From: Stutzerimonas balearica DSM 6083
GTDB lineage: Bacteria > Pseudomonadota > Gammaproteobacteria > Pseudomonadales > Pseudomonadaceae
Assembly (NCBI RefSeq): GCF_000818015.1
Contig: NZ_CP007511.1
Span: forward strand, 868,001-932,000
Reading direction: 5' to 3'
DNA length: 64,000 bases
Below are positions 58,121 to 64,000 of this stretch, piece by piece. Every line of letters begins with the position of its first letter. The stretch's first letter is position 1. The notes beneath the pieces were generated by a model, which was given only the letters and a program-made list of their open reading frames with translations, had not been told where the DNA came from and did no database searches. The translations under genes and the position numbers were made by a program.

Positions 58121-58313
58121 TCGCGCCCGAACGTCCATGCTGGCAACGATCCATCCGGCTCAAGTACTGACGACGAGAGATCACCCGTGATACTCGGCGA
58201 CATGCCTTGGGAAGTAGGCGAACCAAAGTGGGGAAACTGATCAGGCGTTCGTGACGGGCCGTATGCGCCCACTCCCTAATTTCGATTCCGTTTCCCGATT
58301 TCGGAGCCCTGGC

Positions 58314-59474
58314 ATGATCAAGATCGAAGACTATTACCCTCGCGCCACCTTTCAGAAGATGAAGGCCTTCGCCGACCAGCACGAAACCCCCTTCGTGGTG
58401 ATCGACACCGAGACCATCAGAAAGGCCTATGACGATCTGCGCGGCAGCTTCGAGTTCGCCAAGATCTACTACGCAGTCAAGGCCAACCCGGCGGTCGAGA
58501 TCATCGACCTGCTCAAGGACAAGGGTTCGAGCTTCGACATCGCTTCGATCTACGAGCTGGACAAGGTGATGTCCCGCGGCGTCGGCCCGGAGCGCATCAG
58601 CTACGGCAACACCATCAAGAAATCCAAGGACATCCGCTACTTCTTCGAGAAGGGCGTGCGCCTGTTCGCCACCGATTCGGAGGCCGACCTGCGCAACATC
58701 GCCAAGGCCGCGCCGGGCTCCAAGGTATACGTGCGCATCCTCACCGAAGGCTCGACCACGGCCGACTGGCCGCTGTCGCGCAAGTTCGGCTGCCAGACCG
58801 ACATGGCCATGGACCTGCTGATTCTCGCCCGCCAGCTGGGCCTGGAGCCCTACGGCATCTCCTTCCACGTCGGCAGCCAGCAGCGCGACATCTCCGTGTG
58901 GGATGCGGCGATCGCCAAGGTCAAGGTGATCTTCGAGCGCCTGAAGGAAGAGGACGGCATCGTCCTGAAGATGATCAACATGGGCGGCGGCTTCCCGGCC
59001 AACTACATCGCCAAGACCAACGACCTGGAAACCTACGCCGCCGAGATCATCCGCTTCCTCAAGGAAGACTTCGGCGACGAGCTGCCGGAGATCATCCTCG
59101 AGCCGGGCCGCTCGCTGATCGCCAACGCCGGCATCCTGGTCAGCGAAGTGGTGCTGGTTTCGCGCAAGTCGCGCACCGCGGTCGAGCGCTGGGTCTACGC
59201 CGATGTCGGCAAGTTCAGCGGGCTGATCGAAACCATGGACGAAGCCATCAAGTTCCCGATCTGGACCGAGAAGAAGGGCGAGATGGAAGAAGTGGTGATC
59301 GCCGGCCCGACCTGCGACAGCGCCGACATCATGTACGAGAACTACCGCTACGGCCTGCCGCTGAACCTGGCCGCCGGCGACCGCCTGTACTGGTTGTCCA
59401 CCGGCGCCTACACCACCAGCTACAGCGCGGTGGAGTTCAACGGCTTTCCGCCGCTGAAGGCCTACTACATCTAA
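58314..59474 (+). CDS. speC: ornithine/lysine decarboxylase, fold-type III
   Basis: 386 residues from ATG 58314 (CGGAG nine bases upstream). Alanine-racemase-fold decarboxylase like the eukaryotic ODC: PLP lysine K56 in YYAVKANP, HVGSQQ, GGGFPANY, EPGRSLIANAG and active-site C334 in GPTCDSADIM. Makes putrescine from ornithine (and possibly cadaverine from lysine). P. aeruginosa SpeC is of this type and length. Ends with a strong terminator. Confidence 0.93.
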   Translation: MIKIEDYYPRATFQKMKAFADQHETPFVVIDTETIRKAYDDLRGSFEFAKIYYAVKANPAVEIIDLLKDKGSSFDIASIYELDKVMSRGVGPERISYGNTIKKSKDIRYFFEKGVRLFATDSEADLRNIAKAAPGSKVYVRILTEGSTTADWPLSRKFGCQTDMAMDLLILARQLGLEPYGISFHVGSQQRDISVWDAAIAKVKVIFERLKEEDGIVLKMINMGGGFPANYIAKTNDLETYAAEIIRFLKEDFGDELPEIILEPGRSLIANAGILVSEVVLVSRKSRTAVERWVYADVGKFSGLIETMDEAIKFPIWTEKKGEMEEVVIAGPTCDSADIMYENYRYGLPLNLAAGDRLYWLSTGAYTTSYSAVEFNGFPPLKAYYI

Positions 59475-59493
59475 GCCGCGCCGCCGGTTGAAG

Positions 59494-59518
59494 AACGCCC
59501 CGCTTGCCGGGGCGTTTT
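59494..59518. terminator. terminator between speC and the Sel1 gene
   Basis: Stem AACGCCCCG / CGGGGCGTT with loop CTTGC, followed by TTTTC on the plus strand. It abuts the stop codon of the convergent gene, so it may serve both. Confidence 0.85.
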
Positions 59519-60273
59519 CATGTCCGGGCGCCGCTGGCGAGGGCGGCGCGGCGCGCGGCGTAGGCGGCGACGATATCCTCGAGTTCGGGGAGCGCCGCGG
59601 CACGCAGCGCCGTCAGAGCCGTGTCGATGAATTTAAGGTGGCCGTTCGCCAGGGCCAGCTGCAGCCAGTGGCGGGCATCGGCCAGGGCGCCTTGCGCCAG
59701 CAGCACCGCGGCGTGGCTGAACTGGCCGCGAAAGTCACCGGCTTCGGCCGAACGTCGGTACCAGGCGCGGGCGGCTGCCGGGTCCGCGGCGACGCCAAGC
59801 CCGTCTTCCAGACAGCGCCCGACCAGGTTCATCGACTTGGCGTGGCCAGCCTCGGCGGCCTGCCGGTAGAGGCAGTAGGCCGCCGGCAGATCCTGCGGCA
59901 CGCCGCGCCCGGTGGCCAGCAGGTTGGCCAGGTTGTAGCAGCCCCAGTCGAGCCCCAGCGCGGCGGCGCGGCGATAGAAGGTCGCCGCCTCGGCGACGTC
60001 GGCCCGGCAACCCCAGCCGTGCTCCAGGCAGCGCCCGGCCATGTTGCTCGCCATGGCATGGCCGCGCGCCGCGGCGATGCGAAACCAGCTCAGGGCCAGT
60101 CGCGGGTCGGCCTCGATGCCGTGACCATCGAGCAGCAGCTGGGCGAGCAATGCCTGGGCGTGCGCATCGCCCGTGGCGGCGCCGTTCAGCGCCAGGCGTG
60201 CCAGGGCCCGGGGTTCGTCGCCAAGGGCACTGATGTCGACGGCCTCGCATCGGCGCAGGCGGTGCTCAAACAT
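59518..60273 (-). CDS. Sel1-repeat protein (PA4516-like)
   Basis: 251 residues, about five Sel1/TPR-like repeats with the periodic G/A and L pattern ([71 protein letters not shown]). Protein-protein interaction scaffold, function unknown. No signal peptide. Overlaps piuC by eight bases, and the same pair occurs in P. aeruginosa, so it is part of the piu iron-uptake unit. Confidence 0.85.
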   Translation of the reverse strand: MFEHRLRRCEAVDISALGDEPRALARLALNGAATGDAHAQALLAQLLLDGHGIEADPRLALSWFRIAAARGHAMASNMAGRCLEHGWGCRADVAEAATFYRRAAALGLDWGCYNLANLLATGRGVPQDLPAAYCLYRQAAEAGHAKSMNLVGRCLEDGLGVAADPAAARAWYRRSAEAGDFRGQFSHAAVLLAQGALADARHWLQLALANGHLKFIDTALTALRAAALPELEDIVAAYAARRAALASGART

Positions 60274-60946
60274 CGACCCAGCGGCGCAGCAGGTTGTGGT
60301 AGGTGCCGGTCAGTTGCACCAGGGATGGGTGGTCCGGCACATCGGCAGTCAGTTGCTGGATGGCCTGATCCATTTCGTAGAGCAGGGTGCGCTGGGCATC
60401 CTCGCGCACCAGGCTCTGGATCCAGAAGAACGAGGCCAGCCGTGCGCCGCGGGTTACCGCTTCGACCTTGTGCAGGCTGGTGCTGGGATAGAGCACCATG
60501 TCGCCGGCAGCGAACTTCACCCGCTGCGTGCCATAGGTGTCTTGGATCACCAGCTCGCCGCCGTCGTATTCGTCCGGCTCGCTGAAGAACAGCGTTGCGG
60601 ACAGGTCGGTGCGCACCCGCTCGGCGCTGTTGCGGACCTGGCGCACCGCATTGTCGATGTGATAGCCGAACTCGCCGCCGGCCGTGTAGCAGTTGAACAG
60701 CGGTGGGAACACCTTGTTCGGCAGCGCTGCGGACATGAACTGCGGATGCTGCCAGAGCCGCTGCAACATCGCCTCGCTGATCTCGCGAGCCAGCGGATCG
60801 TCCTCGGCCAGCTGCAGGTTGTGTTTGGCGCGCGCCGACTGGTAGCCGGCGGTGACGCGGCCATCGAGCCATTCGGCCGCTTCGAGCGCGGCGCGGATGC
60901 GGGCCACCTCTTCTGCAGAAAAGACTTGGGCGATGCGTAGCAGCAT
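60266..60946 (-). CDS. piuC: PKHD-type Fe(II)/2-oxoglutarate hydroxylase PiuC
   Basis: 226 residues from ATG 60946 (AGGGG eight bases upstream), the standard length. Metal ligands H96 and D98 in FGYHIDNAV and H159 in [10 protein letters not shown]; the 2-oxoglutarate-binding arginine is in VTRGARL. Genetically linked to TonB-dependent siderophore receptors; exact substrate unknown. Divergent from piuA. Confidence 0.93.
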   Translation of the reverse strand: MLLRIAQVFSAEEVARIRAALEAAEWLDGRVTAGYQSARAKHNLQLAEDDPLAREISEAMLQRLWQHPQFMSAALPNKVFPPLFNCYTAGGEFGYHIDNAVRQVRNSAERVRTDLSATLFFSEPDEYDGGELVIQDTYGTQRVKFAAGDMVLYPSTSLHKVEAVTRGARLASFFWIQSLVREDAQRTLLYEMDQAIQQLTADVPDHPSLVQLTGTYHNLLRRWVDV

Positions 60947-61011
60947 GGGCAATACCCCTGCGAGTGATAAAAGTTCGCGTTTGCAGTTCTCAAGCGGGGG
61001 CGGAATGTATC

Positions 61012-61023
61012 AGAATATATTCT
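61012..61023. promoter_or_regulatory. AT-rich palindrome in the piuC-piuA divergent promoter
   Basis: AGAATATATTCT is a 12-bp perfect palindrome in an AT-rich region of about 50 bp between piuC and piuA. A partial Fur-like GATAAT sequence lies at 61030-61045. No strong match to the 19-bp Fur consensus; iron control is likely from the genes, not proven by this site. Confidence 0.45.
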
Positions 61024-61080
61024 CAAACAATATGAATTATCGTTTTGCTTTGCATAACATTCTCAAGGATGCCTTCGTCG

Positions 61081-63360
61081 ATGTCGCGTCAAATCCCGGA
61101 ACCGAATTCCCCTCGCTTGTTTGCTTCTGCCTTGGGCGCCGCTGTCACTGCCCTGTCGCTTCCTGCTGCCGCCGGTGCCGGTCGGCCCGCCGACGAACCG
61201 GTGGCGCTGGATGCCGTGACCGTGGTCGGCGACCATCAGGAGGCCTACAAGGCCGACGAATCGGCATCCAACAAGTACACCGCGCCGCTGCGTGAAACAC
61301 CGAAGTCGGTCACCGTGATCACCGACCAGGTGATTCGCGACACGGGCTCGCTGAGCCTGGTCGATGCGCTGCGTACCACTTCGGGCATCACCTTTGGTGC
61401 CGGCGAAGGTGGCAATCCGGCAGGCGACCGGCCGATCATTCGCGGCTTCAATGCCGAGAGCGACACCTTTATCGACGGCCTGCGCGATGTCGGCTCGCAG
61501 ACCCGCGAGATCTTCAATATCGAGCGCATCGAAGTGAGCAAGGGGCCGGGCTCGGCCTATACCGGCGCGGGCTCAACCGGCGGCAGCCTCAACCTGATCA
61601 GCAAGACCGCGAAGCAGCAGGACTTCGGTGATGCCAGCTTCACCTATGGCTCCGACCAGACGCGCCGTTACACGCTGGACGTCAACCGGGTGCTGGCTGA
61701 CAACGTCGCCGGGCGCCTGAACCTGCTCAAGCATGAAGCCAACGTGGCTGGGCGCGACGGTGTCGAGGTGCGCCGCTGGGGCGTGGCGCCGACGATTACC
61801 TTCGGCTTCGACACACCGACGCGGGCAACGCTGTCCTACTATCATCTGGAAACCGATGACATCCCCGATTACGGACTGCCGTTGACCGATGCCACCGCGC
61901 CCGACTCGGCGCGCAAGCCGGTTGCGGTCGACCGTGACAACTTCTACGGGCTGAGCAACCGCGACTACCGCGACAGCACGACCGACGCCGGCACGCTGAA
62001 GCTCGAGCACGACCTCAACGACAGCCTGACGCTGCTCAACACCACGCGCGTGGTGCGCACCACGCTCGACTACATCGTCACCACGCCGAACGACTCGAAG
62101 ACCGGCAACCTGTCGCAGGGCCTGGTCTATCGGGCCCCGAAAAGCCGCAATTCCACGTCCGAGGGCTGGGCCAACCAGACCGATCTCAAGGCACTGTTCG
62201 CCACCGGCGCGATCGAGCACAGCCTCGTCACCGGCGTGGAGATCAGTCGAGAGGGCGTTCACAATCGCGCCTACTTCACCAGCCCGGGCACCGCAGGCAG
62301 CACGTGCAGCCCGGCGCACGTGAGTAGCGGCGACTGCACCAGCCTGAGCAATCCGGACCATGAGGCGGCGTGGACCGGCAGCATCACCGATAGCAACGCC
62401 TTCACCGATACCGATACCGATACCCTGTCGGCCTATATCTTCGACACCTTGAAGTTCGACGAGCGCTGGTCGCTGAACGTCGGGCTGCGTTACGACGACT
62501 TCGAAACCCGGGCCAGCGGCGTGACCGTCACGCGCGGTACCAACACCGTCGACGGAACGACCGAGCTGGAGAACAAGAGCCATTTCTGGAGCTATCAGCT
62601 GGGCCTGGTGTTCAATCCGCTACCCAATGGCAGCGTCTACGCGGCCTGGTCGACCTCGGCCAACCCGGTGGGTGAAACTGCCGGCGAGGGTGCCAGCAAT
62701 ATCGCCGTGGCGACCGAGGAGCTGACGCCGGAGCGCAACCGCAACTACGAAGTCGGCACCAAATGGGACTTCTTCGACGACCGTCTGGGTGTCACGGCGG
62801 CGCTGTTCCGCACCGAGAAGACCAACGCCCGCGTACTCGAAGCCGACGGCACCACGAGCAACATTGGCGAAACCCGCGTCGATGGCTTCGAGCTGGGCCT
62901 CAATGGGCAGATCACGCCGAAATGGAATGCCTTTGCCAGCTACACCTATCTCGACGGCGAGATCGTCGAAAGCGGCCGTGTGGATGTCAATGCGCGCCCT
63001 GGCAACGGTCCGGCGAATGTCGACTATGTGGTTGGCGGTGCCAACGGCAACGACATCCCGAACACTGCGCAGAACAGCTTCAGCTTCTGGAGCACCTACC
63101 AGTTGACGCCGGTGCTGACCGTCGGTGGCGGCGCCAACTATGTGGATTCGCGCTTCGGCGATGTCACCAACAGCGTCGAGGTGCCGTCGTACTGGCGCTA
63201 CGATGCGATGGCGGCCTATCGCGTGAGCAAGCATCTGGATCTGCAGCTGAACGTGCAGAACCTGACCGACAAGCGCTATTTCGACCAGGTCTACACCAGC
63301 CACATGGCCCACGTTGCACCGGGGCGCACGGCGCTATTGAGCACCAACTTCCACTTCTGA
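61081..63360 (+). CDS. piuA: TonB-dependent siderophore receptor PiuA
   Basis: 759 residues from ATG 61081; AAGGA lies 11 bases upstream. Signal peptide to about 33, TonB box near 43-50 (LDAVTVVG), plug domain (RETPKSVTVITDQVIRDTG, IIRGFNAESDTFIDGLRDVG, IEVSKGPGSAYTGAGSTGG), then a 22-strand barrel ending STNFHF with the terminal aromatic residue. Catecholate-type receptor; in P. aeruginosa PiuA takes up siderophores and some siderophore antibiotics. Confidence 0.93.
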   Translation: MSRQIPEPNSPRLFASALGAAVTALSLPAAAGAGRPADEPVALDAVTVVGDHQEAYKADESASNKYTAPLRETPKSVTVITDQVIRDTGSLSLVDALRTTSGITFGAGEGGNPAGDRPIIRGFNAESDTFIDGLRDVGSQTREIFNIERIEVSKGPGSAYTGAGSTGGSLNLISKTAKQQDFGDASFTYGSDQTRRYTLDVNRVLADNVAGRLNLLKHEANVAGRDGVEVRRWGVAPTITFGFDTPTRATLSYYHLETDDIPDYGLPLTDATAPDSARKPVAVDRDNFYGLSNRDYRDSTTDAGTLKLEHDLNDSLTLLNTTRVVRTTLDYIVTTPNDSKTGNLSQGLVYRAPKSRNSTSEGWANQTDLKALFATGAIEHSLVTGVEISREGVHNRAYFTSPGTAGSTCSPAHVSSGDCTSLSNPDHEAAWTGSITDSNAFTDTDTDTLSAYIFDTLKFDERWSLNVGLRYDDFETRASGVTVTRGTNTVDGTTELENKSHFWSYQLGLVFNPLPNGSVYAAWSTSANPVGETAGEGASNIAVATEELTPERNRNYEVGTKWDFFDDRLGVTAALFRTEKTNARVLEADGTTSNIGETRVDGFELGLNGQITPKWNAFASYTYLDGEIVESGRVDVNARPGNGPANVDYVVGGANGNDIPNTAQNSFSFWSTYQLTPVLTVGGGANYVDSRFGDVTNSVEVPSYWRYDAMAAYRVSKHLDLQLNVQNLTDKRYFDQVYTSHMAHVAPGRTALLSTNFHF

Positions 63361-63373
63361 TCGACGCAGACAA

Positions 63374-63399
63374 GAAAGGCCGCCCTTGGGCGGCCTTTC
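63374..63399. terminator. terminator after piuA
   Basis: Near-perfect GAAAGGCCGCCC / GGGCGGCCTTTC, with TTCTTGC after it; between convergent genes. Confidence 0.8.
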
Positions 63400-63411
63400 T
63401 TGCATCTGAAG

Positions 63412-63603
63412 TCAGGGCATGCTGCGAGGCAGCCAGGCGATCATCACCGCGCAGAACAGCGCCAGGGCGATGCAGAACCACAGGAAGCGCCGTTGACGGC
63501 GCGCGCCCGCACCGTCGGCAAGGGCTGGCAGGGGCATGCCGCAATGACGGCACTCGTCTTGCCCCGAGGGGTTGTCCCGTTGACAGTAAAGGCAGGCGGC
63601 CAT
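63412..63603 (-). CDS. small zinc-ribbon membrane protein (DnrP-like)
   Basis: 63 residues. N-terminal zinc ribbon CLYCQRDNPSGQDECRHCG (two CxxC pairs), a short basic linker and one C-terminal membrane helix (FLWFCIALALFCAVMIAWL). I associate such proteins beside dnr in Pseudomonas with the name DnrP, from memory. GGAGGAAA precedes the ATG. It follows dnr by 66 nt. Function unknown. Confidence 0.75.
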   Translation of the reverse strand: MAACLYCQRDNPSGQDECRHCGMPLPALADGAGARRQRRFLWFCIALALFCAVMIAWLPRSMP

Positions 63604-63669
63604 GGTCTGTTTCCTCCGTAGCCGCAGGCTGTCACAGCCCGCGCTATACGCCCCATGACGGGAATCAAG

Positions 63670-64000
63670 TCACTCGAACTGTTCAAGGCGCTGTCGGTCG
63701 AGCACCGTGATCAGTCGGCCTTCCTGGGTGATGATGCCCTCGTCGATCAGGCGGCGGATGATCCGCGAGAAGGTTTCCGGCTGGATCGACAGATGCCCGG
63801 CGACCAGCTGCTTGGCCATCGGCAGCTCGAACGCAGTGGCCTCGGCGCGTGCCAGCTGGGTCATCAGGTAGCGCACCACGCGGTGCGTGGCGTTCTTCAG
63901 CGACAGCGTTTCGATTTCGTTGAGACGCTGATGCAGGCGCACGCAGAGCTTGCCGAGCAGGGCGAAGGCCAGGCGCTGGTTGGTCTCGAGCAGGCGCATG
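63670..64000 (-). CDS. dnr: denitrification regulator Dnr (Crp/Fnr family), 5' part outside window
   Basis: The last 110 residues are in the window. IETLSLKNATHRVVRYL dimerisation helix, then a winged-helix HTH with the recognition region KQLVAGHLSIQPETFSRIIRRL, closely matching my memory of Dnr of P. aeruginosa. Dnr carries haem, senses NO and activates denitrification genes at TTGAT-N4-ATCAA sites. An in-frame ATG at 63999 is not the true start. Confidence 0.88.
   Translation of the reverse strand, partial: MRLLETNQRLAFALLGKLCVRLHQRLNEIETLSLKNATHRVVRYLMTQLARAEATAFELPMAKQLVAGHLSIQPETFSRIIRRLIDEGIITQEGRLITVLDRQRLEQFE

Noticed and set aside
57960..59603. 547-residue open frame antisense to speC
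   Set aside because: Shadow of speC that also crosses its promoter and terminator.
63361..63411. rsmY-like small RNA near dnr
   Set aside because: In P. aeruginosa rsmY is near dnr, but here the gap holds only a terminator and no GGA-rich hairpins.

Overview
The window looks like a chromosomal segment of a denitrifying Pseudomonas, most likely of the P. stutzeri (Stutzerimonas) group. Coding regions are GC-rich with strong G/C third positions. Gene order repeatedly follows Pseudomonas blocks as I remember them (glyA / mapZ / radA / mscL; fklB / ispB / rplU / rpmA / obg / proB / rpsT / murJ / ribF / ileS / lspA / fkpB / ispH / minor pilins / thiO; speC / piuC / piuA). The last gene is the C-terminal part of the denitrification regulator Dnr. 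This assignment rests on recognition of families and gene order, not on a database search. I see no tRNA, rRNA, insertion sequence, prophage or CRISPR array.

Layout. 1-2803 (minus): siaA-siaB-siaC (siaC cut by the window edge), a phosphatase/kinase/phosphoprotein switch. 2961-6683: ettA, divergent glyA and a small membrane methyltransferase-like gene. 6708-11038: mapZ (PilZ), radA, a CopD-like membrane protein, a YdcH-like protein, mscL and the dihaem cytochrome c peroxidase ccpR. The CopD-like, YdcH-like and ccpR genes each have an FNR/Anr/Dnr-type box exactly 58 nt from the start codon. 11257-16059: a Lon-like protease, small conserved proteins, fklB and a Fur-box-preceded 75-residue protein. 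16174-28960: a housekeeping block of isoprenoid synthesis (ispB, ispH), ribosome genes (rplU, rpmA, obg, rpsT), proline, flavin and isoleucyl-tRNA synthesis, and the envelope genes murJ and lspA.

28957-35706: a type IV minor pilin cluster: fimT on the minus strand, then fimU-pilV-pilW-pilX-pilY1-pilE in a tightly overlapping operon. It is visibly more AT-rich than its surroundings and looks like an exchanged cassette. 35770-45597: thiO, SUI1, speA, a MATE transporter and a run of small membrane proteins and lipoproteins, ending with cmoM and a MazG-like gene. 45769-52566: the fructose PTS regulon: cra/fruR (TTG start) divergent from fruB-fruK-fruA, with a perfect 18-bp Cra palindrome between them. 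52687-55086: the PQQ glucose dehydrogenase gcd. 55087-55497: a repeat-rich gene-free stretch with a decayed copy of the 3' end of the neighbouring DUF559 gene.

55951-59474: a small secreted protein, prfC and speC (fold-type III ornithine decarboxylase) behind a long leader. 59518-63360: sel1-repeat gene, piuC and the divergent TonB receptor piuA. 63412-64000: a small zinc-ribbon membrane protein and dnr (partial).

Common themes are c-di-GMP and surface behaviour (sia, mapZ, pilY1), oxygen/nitrogen-oxide control (Anr/Dnr boxes, ccpR, dnr), iron (Fur box, piu genes) and polyamines (speA, speC). I found no clearly undescribed multi-gene system. The best leads are the precisely spaced FNR-type promoters, including one driving a YdcH-like protein with a CCGGCC-type tail, the unexplained second palindrome in the fru promoter, and the DUF559 repeat region.
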